Origin: Meconema thalassinum
Taxonomy: Eukaryota; Arthropoda; Insecta; Orthoptera; Tettigoniidae
Assembly (NCBI GenBank): GCA_946902985.2
Contig: OX336389.2
Coordinates: forward strand, 344,756,444-344,820,443
Reading direction: 5' to 3'
DNA: 64,000 bases
Shown: piece by piece, positions 1 through 11,602 of the stretch
How the letters are laid out: each line of letters opens with the position of its first letter
Position numbering within the stretch: the stretch's first letter is position 1
Notes under the pieces: generated by a model
Seen by the model: the letters and a program-made list of their open reading frames with translations, nothing else
Databases searched by the model: none
What the model was told of the DNA's origin: nothing
Program-made: the position numbers and the translations under genes

Positions 1-992
1 AACAGCTGTACATCCTGCCTATTGGAGAGATGTAATCCACCCAAAAGTGAACTAGATCTTTGGCATTATCCTGATAAACCGTGGGAAAGACTACATCTTG
101 ATTATTTGGGGCCATTTAAAGGAAAAATGTACCTACTAATTGTAGATGCTCATTCTAAGTGGTTAGAAGTATTTGAGACTAGTTCCACTTCTGCACACTT
201 AGCTATTGTTAATTTACGCCATCTTTTTGCCCGTTTTGGTTTACCTGTGTCAGTCCGTAGTGATAATGGACCTGCATTTAATTTGGCAGAGTTTAACGAA
301 TTTTTGGTTAAGAATGGTATTAAACATACTTTCTCACCTCCATACCACCCTCAGAGCAATAGTCAGGCTGGAAACTCAGTCAAGTATGCTAATATTAAAC
401 TGAAATGTGCTTTTAGAGATAATGTTAGAGATGTTTCAGTAGCTTTGGATAGAATATTGTTCGATTATCGGAATTCTGTACATTCCACTACTAATGAGAC
501 CCCAGCCAAACTAATGTTCAATAGATCACTAAGAACAAGATTTGATCTTTTACGACCAAGCTTCAGGAGGGTAGTGGAGGCTAAGCAGGATAAGCAGAAA
601 GCTTATGCCAAGGGCAGTAAATCACGTGTCTTTCATGTTAATCAATCCGTACTAATTAGAGATTATAGATCTCAAGGTAAATGGATTGAGGGTACTGTGA
701 TTAAACAACTAAGTACTATCATGTATCTAGTTAGAATAAGAGGCATATTGATCAACTCATTGCAATTGATGCTCAGGTGAGCGAGCCGACTAAGGAGTGC
801 TCAGGTCATTCAACTGAAAGTTTATCATCTCAGTCAGCTGAGCAGGTTGATGTACGTTCAAATTTGACAGCTTCACCATCAGCTGTTTTTACTAGACAGT
901 CTAGCCACCCTAATAATAGTTCTCCTGCAGGGCGTTCTCAGAGACGTTACCCTGTACGCGAGTTGAAACCTGTTGAACGTCTTGATTTGTGA
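1..992 (+). pseudogene. Gypsy-B pol, integrase C-terminal part (broken)
   Basis: This is the retroviral-type integrase end of a Ty3/Gypsy polyprotein, which joins the cDNA to chromosomal DNA. It is open from the first base. A CTSC pair near the start is the remnant of the zinc-binding domain. The core shows the first Asp in HLDYLGPF and the second Asp in RSDNGPAF. The segment that normally carries the catalytic Glu (HPQSN.QAER in relatives) reads HPQSNSQAGNSV, so the Glu is replaced by Gly. A frameshift near 740-775 moves the end into another frame, where 777-992 ends in RRYPVRELKPVERLDL, a tail typical of Gypsy pol. The missing Glu and the frameshift mark a dead copy. Assignment to Ty3/Gypsy is firm, the exact clade is not. 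Confidence 0.85.
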
Positions 993-1087
993 TTTGATTT
1001 GTCATTTTTTATTGGTGTTCTTAGTTGTAAGTTGATTATTGATTGATTCTTTTTTTTTGTATATGTTTGTTATTTAAGAGGGAGGAG

Positions 1088-1347
1088 TGTAATATATGTA
1101 CTCTTTGTATATTTATATGTATAAGTTGGTACTTGTGGGTGAATAAATCTTATGGGCCGTGACGCAATCCCCCATTCCCCTTACCCTGGCTGTACAGGTG
1201 TTCAGGCGACTTTTCGAGAAGCCACTTGACTGTGTGTCTTGACTGTGGACTTCACTTCCTCAACAGTTCTCGCCTGGTCTAGCGTGCGGGCTATAATATG
1301 GTCTACTTATTTATTCCCCTTGTGGAAGAGACGTCTCGGACGTCACA
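1088..1347 (+). repeat. 3' LTR of Gypsy-B (260 bp, right edge inferred)
   Basis: The LTR starts TGTAATATAT directly after the polypurine tract and contains AATAAA (1142-1147). I place its right edge at GTCACA (1347) because the next bases translate on the minus strand as LINE reverse transcriptase (FSEILEKI). No second LTR is in the window, so the edge is an inference. Confidence 0.55.
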
Positions 1348-1379
1348 TTATCTTCTCTAAAATTTCGGAAAATATTGAC
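1348..1379 (-). pseudogene. LINE-B reverse transcriptase stub left of the outer Maverick
   Basis: On the minus strand this 32-bp piece reads FSEILEKI, the block that follows NYRP-S in non-LTR reverse transcriptases. The other side of the 55-kb insertion (56615 onward) ends in NYRPTSLW in the matching frame. The two are therefore the split halves of one LINE, which independently fixes the insertion point of the outer Maverick. Confidence 0.75.
1374..1379. other. Left 6-bp target site duplication of the outer Maverick (ATTGAC)
   Basis: The six bases before the AGTAGG terminus are ATTGAC. The six bases after the right terminus are ATCGAC, one mismatch. Six-base duplications are characteristic of Maverick/Polinton insertion. 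Keeping only one copy restores the LINE-B reading frame. Confidence 0.8.
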
Positions 1380-1700
1380 AGTAGGATAAATAGGGCTGTT
1401 CTGGGGCAGGGGCTATTGCGCAAGATGGCGGCCGCTTGAATCCATCCCCATGCTGGTTGTATAAATGGGGCTAATGCGCAAAATGGCAACTAAAAGTGGC
1501 GGCCAAAGACAATGCACAGCAGTTAACATAGCAAGAGGGAAGTTGTGTGCAAGTATCTTTAGTCGGTCAACCAAAAAATGTGGTGACTAGCGGGACAGTG
1601 AGGGTAGAATTATTTATTTATTATATTACTTAATATTTAATTTATTTTTAGCACAGGGCTAATACACAAAATGGTTACTGCACACAACCACTTACACATA
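1380..1700 (+). repeat. Left terminal inverted repeat of outer Maverick, outermost part
   Basis: It matches 56290-56614 in inverse orientation with scattered indels. It contains three copies of a short motif, GGGCTAWTGCGCAARATGGC or a variant (near 1409, 1468 and 1657), and the sequence AAGATGGCGGCCGC. The telomere-like array starts directly inside it. Confidence 0.8.
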
Positions 1701-3065
1701 TGGCATGCTAACCTAACCTAACCTATCCAAACCTAACCTAACCTAACCCACACAAACCACATTTAAATATTTAAATTAATACATGTAACATTTTCTATTT
1801 TTACATTTTTTATATTTTACACTTAAAATTTTATATTTTCCAAAAACAGTAAACAACAAGGTCACATACAAAACTTAACCTAACCTAACCTAACATAAAA
1901 GTAAGACCAAATATGAAAGCAAAAAGTGAGAGCAAAAAAGTGTGAGCAAATATAAAGGAAAAAGTGAGAGCAAATGTGCGAGCACAAATATCAAACTTAG
2001 TTATAACCTAACCTAACCTAACCTAACCCACACAAACCTCATTTAAATATTTAAAATAATATATATAACATTTTCTATTTTTACATTTTATATTTTACAT
2101 TTTACATTTTATATTTTCCAAAAGCAGAAAACTACAAGGTCACATACATAACCTAACCTAACCTAACCTAACCTAACCTAACCAAACCTAACCTAACCTA
2201 ACCCACATAAACCTCATTTAAATATTTAAATTAATACATGTAACATTTTCTATTTTTAAATTTTTTATATTTTACATTTTAAATTTTATATTTTCAAAAA
2301 ACAGCAAACTACAAGGTCACATACATAACCTAACCTAACCTAACCTAACTTAAAAGTAAGAGCAAATATGAAAGCAAACAGTGAGAGCAAAAAGTGTGAG
2401 CAAATATGAAGCAAAAATGAGAGCAAATGTGCGAGCACCAATATTAAACTTAGTTATAACCTAACCTAACCTTACCTAACCTAACCTAACCTAACCCAAC
2501 CTAACCTAACCTAACCTAACCGAACCAAACTTAACATAACCCACACAAACCTCATTTAAATATTTAAATTAATACATGTAACACTTTATATTATTACATT
2601 TTTTATATTTTACATTTAAAATTTATTTCTTCCAAAAACAGTCAACTACAAGGTCACATACATAACCTAACCTAACTTAACTTAAAAGTAAGAGCAAATA
2701 TGAAAGCAAAAAGTGAGAGCAAAAAAGTGTGAGCATATATGAAAGCAAAAAGTGAGAGCAAATGTGCGAGCACAAATATTAAACTTAGTTATAACCTAAC
2801 CTAACCCAACCCACAAGAAACTCACTTAAAGATTTTAGATTTTACATTTTAACATTTTCGATTTTTTCATTTTACATTTTTTAGATTTTACATTTTAACA
2901 TTTTACATTATAACATTTAAGATTTAGATTTTTACATTTTAATTTCTATATTTTCCAAAAACAGTAAACTACAAAGTCACATACCGAACCTCAGTTCACC
3001 TAACCTCACCTTAGTTCACCTAACCAAACATGTCCTCACCTAACTTTATCTAACCTAACTTAAGC
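1700..3065 (+). repeat. Subterminal array with (CCTAA)n telomere-type repeats, left arm
   Basis: Short runs of CCTAA (2 to about 10 units, for example 2150-2210 and 2456-2520) alternate with two AT-rich spacers. One spacer runs from a conserved ATTTAAATATTTAAATTAAT block to a CAAGGTCACATAC block. The other is built of short units like AAAAGTGAGAGCAAA and TATGAAAGC and ends in AAACTTAGTTATAA. The composite unit is roughly 300-450 bp and occurs about three times. CCTAA on the left and TTAGG on the right is the orientation found at chromosome ends. Confidence 0.85.
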
Positions 3066-3099
3066 TAAGCCAAAGGCTAATACACATACACAGAGTTTT

Positions 3100-4255
3100 G
3101 TTGTTCACACATTTGTCAATTCTTCAATTTCCACTTATTTCAGTTTAAAGTTTTTGAATTTTGTCAATATGGAAACATAGATTTTTCAATTTGTTGTTTA
3201 CACATTGTCAATTTCACAATTTCCCCATTTACAGTTTTTAAAATGCCAGTTTAAAGTGTTTCAGTTTCATAATATGGAAACATGGATTTTCCATTTTGTT
3301 GTTTACACATTGTCAATTTCACAATTTCCCAATTACAGTGTTTAAAATGTCAGTTTAAAGTTTTTCAATTTCAAAATATGGAAACATGGATTTTGCATTT
3401 TGTTGTTTACACATTGTCAATTTCTCAATTTCCCATTTACAGTGTTTAAAATGTCAGGTTAAAGTTTTTCTATTTCCTAATATGGAAACATGGATTTTGC
3501 ATTTTGTTGTTTACACATTTATCAATTTCACAATTTCCCATTTACAGTTTTTAAAATGCCAGTTTAAAGTTATTCAATTTCATGATATAGAAACATAGAT
3601 TTTGCATTTTGTTGTTTACACATTGTCAATTTCACAATTTCCCATTTACAGTGTTTAAAATGTCAGGTTAAAGTTTTTCAATTTCCTAATATGGAAACAT
3701 GGATTTTGCATTTTGTTGTTTACACATTTATCAATTTCAAAATTTCCCATTTACAGTTTTTAAAATGCCAGTTTAAAGTTTTTCAATTTCATGATATAGA
3801 AACATGGATTTTGCATTTTGTTGTTTACACATTTATCAATTTCACAATTTCCCATTTACAGTTTTTAAAATGCCAGTTTAAAGTTATTCAATTTCATGAT
3901 ATAGAAACATAGATTTTGCATTTTGTTGTTTACACATTGTCAATTTCACAATTTCCCATTTACAGTGTTTAAAATGTCAGGTTAAAGTTTTTCAATTTCC
4001 TAATATGGAAACATGGATTTTGCATTTTGTTGTTTACACATTTATCAATTTCAAAATTTCCCATTTACAGTTTTTAAAATGCCAGTTTAAAGTTTTTCAA
4101 TTTCATGATATAGAAACATGGATTTTGCATTTTGTTGTTTACACATTTGTCAATTTTACAATTTCCCATTTACAGTTTTTAAAATTTCAGTTTAATGTTT
4201 CTCAATTTCATGATATTGAAACATGGATTTTCCAATTTTGTTGTTTACATGTTTC
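3100..4255 (+). repeat. Tandem array of 105-bp units, left arm (about 11 copies)
   Basis: Units of about 102-105 bp share blocks such as GAAACATGGATTTT, TTGTTGTTTACACATT and TTTAAAATGCCAGTTTAAAG. Because 105 is divisible by three, several copies form open frames (3386-4361) with a repeated 35-residue peptide starting METWILHF. I regard these frames as a by-product and not as a gene. The same array lies inverted in the right arm at 50455-51115, and a diverged version lies in the inner Maverick at 28170-28430. Confidence 0.85.
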
Positions 4256-4578
4256 TGATTTAATCCAGGTACAAAGTTCATTTTGCATTAGGAGTGGGGA
4301 GAGGTGGGTAGTAATTAAAAATGTCCAAGGAGTGTTCATACAATATTTTAATTCATTTTAAATATATTTACACTATTTACACATAATACATTGTTTATTG
4401 TTATAAATTGTAGAGTTGGTTTTATTTTGTTTTATATTTTTTATTGTTAAATATGAATACCATTTTCTTTCTTTTTTGTATATTTTTGAAGTGCTATTTT
4501 TTTTATTTTTTTTTAATTGTTTGGTTTACGTATTTGCTAGATGCAGGTAAAGCATTTTCATATTCATAACTTAGCTCT
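4256..4578. other. AT-rich spacer between 105-bp array and polB
   Basis: No gene is seen. It is mostly T-rich on the plus strand and is mirrored, with small differences, by 50133-50454 in the right arm. Confidence 0.6.
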
Positions 4579-5183
4579 TTAAGCATGGTCAATGATTGAG
4601 TAATGACCATAGGCATGTGTAGCTATACCATTCGAATCAATCACTCTTTTATCATCACCAGGACACAAAGCAATTTTGTTTAGTCTTATGGATGATATGT
4701 CATGTTGTTTAGAAGCGGTAATGTTCATTGGTATTCTTTTTACACTGTTTTTCATGACACAACCCTTATAATCTTGAAAGCTTATACAATTTTTGATAAC
4801 ACCTCTGCTAATACCTTTAATCTTTTTTTTCTCTTCCATTTATGTCTAAAGCGTACATTTTAGCTCTCAGTCCAACAAATGCTTTTATAATTGGTCCACA
4901 ACCTCGTCTTTAAATTTCCCCAACGTTTTCTTGTTTGATGTAGAGTAACATATGTGATTAGTAGGATAATCTGATGTGTCCAGGTGTTCTAGGAAATCCA
5001 ACTTGTCTTGATATACATCTTGGGTGTTAACCAAATAAATGAACGAGTCGGTATCCATATACTTGAGGTTAAGATGGTTCATTCCATAATAGGGTAGCAG
5101 GACATCATAGTGGTGGGAATACATTAGAGTTTTTGAAATATCCAGTATACACACTCCAATATATATATAGGCTTATTGAATAC
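4579..5183 (-). pseudogene. polB: Outer Maverick left polB, C-terminal piece
   Basis: This is the C-terminal palm and thumb of a protein-primed family B DNA polymerase, the replicase of Mavericks. The motif C active site YMDTDSFIYLV is intact (about 5040-5070). Two frames (5154-4885 and 4839-4579) are joined by a frameshift near 4840-4900. The tail ends in an ATHAYGHYSIIDHA-like sequence shared with the right-arm copy at 49554-50132, to which it is nearly identical. It is cut at its upstream edge by Gypsy-A, whose AATAC target duplication is at 5179-5183 and 20945-20949. The gene resumes at 20950. Confidence 0.9.
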
Positions 5184-6549
5184 TGAGCCGTAATTTGCTT
5201 ACGACTCAATATTTATTTGAATTTCCGGGAATTTCTGTGCTGTATTACCTCCCGCTCAACCTAGCGGCGCAAGCGTGAACTGTCGGTAACGCTCTGCATC
5301 TTTTTACTGTTTTGACCAGATGTTCACGAAAACATGGCGTACGCTGGTTGATCTTCAGTTTATATTGGATTGATTGTTACGTCTAAGGGTTAGAATAGCC
5401 CTCTTGGCTATTCTACCCCCTAATTATAATTTCATCACGATGCAATTTGTATAACCTTTAAATTCTACCGTCGCGGGAGATAAGATTTTAAAGATATTAC
5501 TGTATATTAAATTTACCAATTTGCCAACAGGTTAAAGTTACTTGTTTTTCGGCATGTGAACCGAGTTTTTGTGAGTTTAAGATGTGACTTCTTGGGTTTC
5601 GTAAGTTGGGTTTCTAGGGTTACTTCGGAATTGTAGCATGTTTTTCTGAAGTTATTTGGGTTCTTTTCAAGTTTAGTTTTATGGTTGTCGTGAGATTTTC
5701 ATCTTATGGTAACATCATTTTGTTTGTGTGGTTCAAGTTTCTTAACCTATAATTTTTTTCTTTCGTAATCTCCTTCTCTTAACCACACTGTAGTTTGCTT
5801 CATATAAGCCTGTATTATGTCCCTGGACTTTATTTTCTCCTTTTCGTTGCCATGTAAACGTGGTGGATTGTTTTCCATGAATCTTTGATTCTAACAATCC
5901 GAGATATGTTTCTTCAGTTTTTTCTGCGAGGAGATTGTTTTGCGATTTTGATCTGGATGGACTTATGCTAGTATGCGCTCCGATAAATGATATGATTTAA
6001 AGTATTAACTGGGAATAATCCATGAGATTATGAATAGCTTCTATATATGAAAGATATTTAACTGAGAAGATAATTATTTTGAATTCAACTAACCTTATAT
6101 TAGGTTGATCTGGAACTTCTGTTTTTGGAATCGTATCTAACTAAACCCATAAGTATGTTACCTTGTCTTTTAATTTCCTTCGGCGTTTAGTCAATGTCAG
6201 GTTCGATATCTAATTTATTATTTATTTATTAATTTCATCTCTTCTTGTTTTGCTTTCTCCGATTCCGTGATTATTTTTTTGAGGGGAGTAATTAATTATA
6301 GTCATAGTTAATTTTTGTTCTGTGAATACAACCTTCACCTTCTGTTGGTGTAATGTGAAAGATATAATAATATATTGTAATGTGATTGAAATTGATTTGA
6401 TTTCTTCTATTAATTTTTAAAGATATGTTATGTTATTATTTTCCCCTTAGATTATAAAACTTGATTCCCTGGGTAGATTGGGTACGCTTCACACATTTCG
6501 TTATTATAATTAAACACCTTTTCTTGCGACTAAGGTTGTGGGTGTTACA
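5184..6549 (+). repeat. 5' LTR of Gypsy-A (1366 bp)
   Basis: It is bounded by TG...CA and matches 13386-14320 plus 20438-20944. It lacks a 71-bp segment present in the 3' LTR at 13587-13657. The 3-bp TCT at both edges of that segment suggests deletion by short homology. A region of about 160 bp with no gene follows (6550-6712) and holds the presumed primer-binding site. I could not match that site to a tRNA. Confidence 0.92.
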
Positions 6550-6712
6550 ATTCTGGCAGCATATCGCGATCGAATCATTATCAAGTTTATTATATCGGAG
6601 GGGGTTAATTAACTAACTTAAGTTATGTAATTGAACCGAATTCTCATTGTGAACATTTATTGTAGGGTATGTGTATTAATACTCTTCTCTAATCATTTGT
6701 ATTTTTTGTTGC

Positions 6713-8344
6713 ATGCACTTTCTACGAGCAATGGATCAGAGAAGACCGTACTCAATTACTAATCTCACTAAGGAGGAGATTTCCTACGAAATTCTAATTA
6801 GGAGAAAGCATCCTACCGGACTGCGGGAAACCGATATTGCGTTACTGACAACATTAATGTCGGTGCCTATTGAAATTCCAAACTGGGACTTCTTTGATTG
6901 GACAAAAGGTAACGCAGACATTGTACCTATTCTTAATACCTTATTAAATTTAAATGATTTTCTTTCGGATATATGTAATAATCCTACTGTTTCGCAACTC
7001 TATCGTTTTAAGGTTCGTGCCATTCATTGGTACCAGAGACTCGGTGATTTAATTAAGATCTGGTCTGATCATGATGCAGAATTCCATACTGTCTTAAAAG
7101 GTTTGCCATCCAAACTAGTAATGCGTTTTAAAAACTTGTTTCCTAGCGTTCAGCTAGATAATCCTGATGGGGATGTCGATAGTTCGAGTGTTCAGCTTAA
7201 CGCGTGTGATCTTCCTGAAATTATTCAATCTGAGGATGTTGATAATTGTTTAAGTGGAAATTTTGAAACTTTGTCGCTGAATAACTTTGATGCAGGCACA
7301 AATAACCTTGAAAGTCGACCTATTTTGTCTGAGAATATACTAACAGGGTCTTCGAACGTTTTAAAGACAGTAGAAACTAACCTAAATAATGTTAGGAATG
7401 CTCCTACGTTGCCCAATAACTCTAATGCTGGCACGTTATCTAGCAGTAAAGATATGGTAGAGTATCCAAGAGTTAATCAAGGGAATCAAAACATGTTTAA
7501 CCTCACTAATAACGTCTTGACTAATGATATTTTGCCTCCGTCGTCTAATGGTTCTAATAATATTAAGCTAGCTAGTCTTCCTCACCCTTTGACTACATGT
7601 CTCGGTGAATTTCTGATGTGCAACGGTAATGATATTGAATTGTTGATACAATTTTTAAGAAATGTGATGAATTTGAAAGATAACGCGGTTCTGTTCAGGT
7701 TAACTGAGGTACATTTGTACCAACTGATTTTCCCGTATACTGCTGGTTTGGTAAGAGAAAAGTTAATAAATGCAATGAGCTCTAATGTGCCTTTTACTTC
7801 CTTCCATTTAGATGTATTGAATTGTTTTATCCCGGTTCGAGCCTTAAGTGTACTGCAATTCAAATTTTTTTTTCGTGTACAAAGAATTTATGAGACTCTG
7901 AACGATTATTTCTCAGACATTAGAACCTACGCTAGGGTACTTAACCTGCAGTTATCTGTAGAACAAATTGTTTCTTCTATTGTTGTAGGCATACATCCGG
8001 AGTATCGTTTGGGTTTGACAATGCATTCTAATCCAACGACTTATGTTCAATTGAATGAGATTGTAATGAAAGCTGAGGAAGTAAAACAAGCTAATTCACT
8101 ACGTGTTTATAATATTCCAACCCCTGTTTACGATGTCACTGGAATTCCTAAAAATGATTCTTTAGGTCAGGTTTGCCAATATAATCAGACATACTATCCT
8201 GGTGTTCAACGTCATGGTTTTCATGAGAAAAGGACATTTCATCCAGATGGATATAGGTCCAACCAAGGTAAGAGATGTTATCTCTGTGAGTCCTTTGATC
8301 ACATCGCACGTTTCTGTAACCGAAGAAATCATCATAATTTCTGA
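6713..8344 (+). CDS. gag: Gypsy-A Gag (nucleocapsid with zinc knuckle)
   Basis: Gag is the structural protein that packages the element RNA into particles. The frame is open for 543 residues. Residues about 190-290 are Asn/Ser-rich and low in complexity. The region around 295-450 has the hydrophobic-helical character of a retroelement capsid domain. Near the C-terminus is a single CCHC zinc knuckle, CYLCESFDHIARFC. The start is chosen as the first ATG of the frame, with a second ATG eight codons on. After the stop (TGA, 8342-8344) the same frame stays open into protease. This could be a read-through arrangement or a chance nonsense mutation. The ORF looks intact. Confidence 0.85.
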   Translation: MHFLRAMDQRRPYSITNLTKEEISYEILIRRKHPTGLRETDIALLTTLMSVPIEIPNWDFFDWTKGNADIVPILNTLLNLNDFLSDICNNPTVSQLYRFKVRAIHWYQRLGDLIKIWSDHDAEFHTVLKGLPSKLVMRFKNLFPSVQLDNPDGDVDSSSVQLNACDLPEIIQSEDVDNCLSGNFETLSLNNFDAGTNNLESRPILSENILTGSSNVLKTVETNLNNVRNAPTLPNNSNAGTLSSSKDMVEYPRVNQGNQNMFNLTNNVLTNDILPPSSNGSNNIKLASLPHPLTTCLGEFLMCNGNDIELLIQFLRNVMNLKDNAVLFRLTEVHLYQLIFPYTAGLVREKLINAMSSNVPFTSFHLDVLNCFIPVRALSVLQFKFFFRVQRIYETLNDYFSDIRTYARVLNLQLSVEQIVSSIVVGIHPEYRLGLTMHSNPTTYVQLNEIVMKAEEVKQANSLRVYNIPTPVYDVTGIPKNDSLGQVCQYNQTYYPGVQRHGFHEKRTFHPDGYRSNQGKRCYLCESFDHIARFCNRRNHHNF

Positions 8345-11300
8345 GGTTCAATAAAAGAGACTTCCTCGGATGGTCATATTACAAATGCTCCTTCTCCTAA
8401 AAAGAATGTTAAACGTAAAATTCATTGTTATTATGATCGAGGTCTCAAGGTGAGTAAAAGGGTGTGCCATCGTATCTCGAATGTAACTAATGGTAGTTCT
8501 CCCTTTATTGACATTAATATTTACAAAGAATCTGTAACTGCTCTAATTGATTCTGGAAGTGTTAGTTCTTTCTTAAGTAAAATATGGTTTGAAAATATGA
8601 CTATGATTTGCAAGTTTGGTAAGATTACCATGGAACCAAGTAAGTTTGTGTCCGCAAATTGTTCCAATCTGGAGGTATATGGTTGCGTGGTGGTAAGAAT
8701 CAGTATAAATAACTTTTCGTCGAAATTTAAAATTTGGATTGTGAACAACTTATCTTGTAATGTCATTCTCGGTGCTGATTTTATTTCTCACGTAGGATTG
8801 TTGATGGATTTGATGAACAAAACGTTTTGGTTCAACTTTAGACCTAACCTCAAAATGAATTTCAAACGTTTGTTGTCTAACTTAAGTGTGAATGCAACTC
8901 ATGATGAGGCTAAGTCATTGGATATTGATGATCATGAGTTCGATTATTTGTCAAATGATCAAGCAACTGAGATACGTAAACTTTGTAAGGATTTTCCGGA
9001 CGTTTTAACCGACAAGTTGGGAGTGACTAATTTAATCGAGTATAATATCGAGCTTTCTGATTCCATCCCTGTACGAGCTTCTCCATATCGTCTTGCACCA
9101 CCTAAAATGAAGATCCTTAAAAATAACTGCCAATATGCTCGAAGAAGGGATTAATAGGAAATCCACATTGGCTTACTCTTCTCCAATGTTTCTTGTACCT
9201 GAACCTAACGGACAATTCAGGCCTGTAATTGACTACAGAGCTCTCAATAAAAAGGTCATTCTCGAGCCTATACCTTTGCCTGACCTTCAGTCCTGTTTCG
9301 CTTGGTTCAGGGGGGCTATTCATTATAGTATCCTCGACCTGAAACAAGCGTATTTTCAGGTTCCTCTTGCTGAAAAGTCCAAACACGTTACTGCTTTCGT
9401 AACGGATGGGAATTTATTTGAGTTTCAGAGGTTACCTTTTTGATTGTCTACTGGAGCTGCTGTGCTCAGTAGATTATTGGACAACGTTTTCGATGGAATG
9501 AAGTTCAAATTCGTCTATCACTACCTCGACGATGTAGTGATATTCAGCCAAAGTTTTGAAGATCATGTAATGCATTTGAGAGAAACCATGTCCAGACTTA
9601 AACAAGCCGGGTTAACTGTAAAATTATCAAAGGTTTCCTTCGCTAAACCGCAAATCTTCTTTCTTGGGCATATAGTTTCATCTTTTGGGGTATCAATTGA
9701 TCATTCCAGAACCCAGTCTATTACCTCCAAGTCAAGTAAAGAAATTGCCCGTTTTATCGGCATGATAAATTATTTTAGGAAGTTCATACCCAATTTCGCA
9801 CATCGTGCAGCCCCTATTAATAAGTTAAGAAAAAAGGGTATTGAATTTGTTTGGGATCACGAGCAAGATGCCGCGTTTGAGTTCTTGAAGTTTGCGTTGA
9901 CCAATGCTCCTATTCTTGCGATCCCGGACTTTTCTAAGAAGTTTATTGTTCAAACTGATGCTTCCAACAGTGCGGTTGGTGCAGTATTATTACAGGGGCA
10001 TGAGAAAGGGCGTCTACCTATTGCATATGCGTCAAGAACTTTGAATGATGCAGAAAGGAAATACTCTGTGTACGAGTTAGAAGGTCTTGGCGTAATATTT
10101 GCTCTGTAGAGATTTAAACTCTACATTGAACATGTAGAATTTAATTTAGAAACCGACAATCAGGCCCTAAGTTGGGTACTTGGTAAACCCAGGAAAACTG
10201 GTAGAATTGCGAGATGGGCTACCCGCATACTATCCTTTAAGTTTAACGTTAAACACATAAGAGGGAGTGATAATGTCATTGCTGACTATTTAAGTCGCAT
10301 GTACGGGAATAATTCTGAGACTGATGATAACATTGAGAGTAATGAAATCTTTAACACTCCGAATAAAACGGCCAATGCTATTCTTTCTGATTGCCCGAGG
10401 TAATTCAGAGATGTCTCTGAATATCAAAGAGAAGATCTTATCCTCATGGACGTTATTGGTAAGCTTGAAAAGTGTGAAGTTGTGAAGCCTTATTCCTTAA
10501 AGAATCATATCTTATGTTGTTCCGCTAGACATGATAAACTTAATAAAATAGTTCTTCCTTCTGCATTGATTCAGGAAATATTCAAGTATTTCCACGAATC
10601 GCCTGTTGGTGCTCACCTGGGAGTATTCAAGACTAGACAAAGAATTAGGGAAAATTTCATATGGAAAGGTATGGATAAAGACGTTAGGAAGTTGGTAAAC
10701 CATTGTAAAGCTTGTAACTTAGCTAAACCGTCGAATAACACCAGAGCAGGATTATTGTCTTCTGATATTGCGCAAAGACCTATGCAGAAAATCTTCGTCG
10801 ATTTCGTCGGGCCGCTGCCTGTCTCGAAGTTGGGAAACCGATTCCCCTTAGTATGTACGGACGGATTCACACGTTTTAATTGGATCTTCCCAACTTGAAC
10901 TGCAACGACCCAAACGGTAATTAGGTGTTTAGAACAAATTTTTGCTTATTTTGGTCCTTGTCAATTCCTGGTATCAGATAATGCCAGATTTTTCAAATCC
11001 AATGTTTTTAGGAACTTCCTGTTCGAGTTATCTATTGTGCATATTACTTCTTCTCCATATTATCCAAATGGGTCATACGCCGAGAAGGTTAACCGCAATC
11101 TTCGTGCGGCTTTATCGCATATAATCACAACGATCATAGTCTGTGGGGCAGTTGTATTCCATGGTTGACCTATTCCTTTAATACGGCTGTTCACGAATCT
11201 CACCGTACGACTCCTTTCGCTCTTATGTTCTCCTTCACACCTAACTCCCCTATTGCAAATTTGTGGTCATTAAATCAATTGCTTCCTGACCAATACACAT

Positions 11301-11602
11301 TCCAGGATTTTAGATTAATTTGGAGAAAGGCAAATAACAATATGAAAGTTGCACATGAGAGGTTAGAAAAGAGATATAACACAGGTCGGAAACCTAAATC
11401 TCTCAAGGCTGGAGACAACGTCTATGTTAAGAACTTCACCTTAAATGAAGTAGGTCCTAAGGAGTCTAGTAAGTTGAGAGAAATATTCCGTGGTCCTTTC
11501 AAAATTCTCAGTTTTCTCACTCCAGTTACGATGCTAGTGATTGATCCTACAAAAAAAGAAAATATTCAGAGTGCATTTATCACATGTCAGAAAGGGCAGT
11601 GA
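8345..11602 (+). pseudogene. pol: Gypsy-A Pol: protease, reverse transcriptase, RNase H, integrase (broken)
   Basis: The polyprotein copies the element RNA to DNA and integrates it. An aspartic protease is seen with catalytic ALIDSGS (about 8555). Reverse transcriptase follows with FRPVIDYRALNK, LDLKQAYFQ and the YLDD site (about 9520-9535). RNase H has VQTDAS, ETDNQAL and an IADYLSR end. Integrase has a zinc region (H..H, CKAC near 10710), Asp in FVDFVGP, Asp in VSDNARF and Glu in YAEKVNR. A frameshift near 9130 separates protease from RT. In-frame stops lie at 9441-9443, 10107-10109, 10401-10403 and 10896-10898, and another frameshift is near 11120. All catalytic residues remain, so decay is by nonsense and frameshift. 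I see no envelope gene. Confidence 0.93.

Larger units (their letters stand above)
1..1347 (+). mobile_element. Ty3/Gypsy retrotransposon Gypsy-B, 3' part (integrase end plus 3' LTR)
   Basis: The integrase coding end is followed by a purine-rich tract (about 1077-1087) and then by a sequence opening TGTAATATATG, as expected for a 3' LTR. The 5' part lies outside the window. Its right end adjoins a stub of LINE-B reverse transcriptase, so I infer that Gypsy-B inserted into that LINE. The second target-site copy would be outside the window and cannot be checked. Confidence 0.8.
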
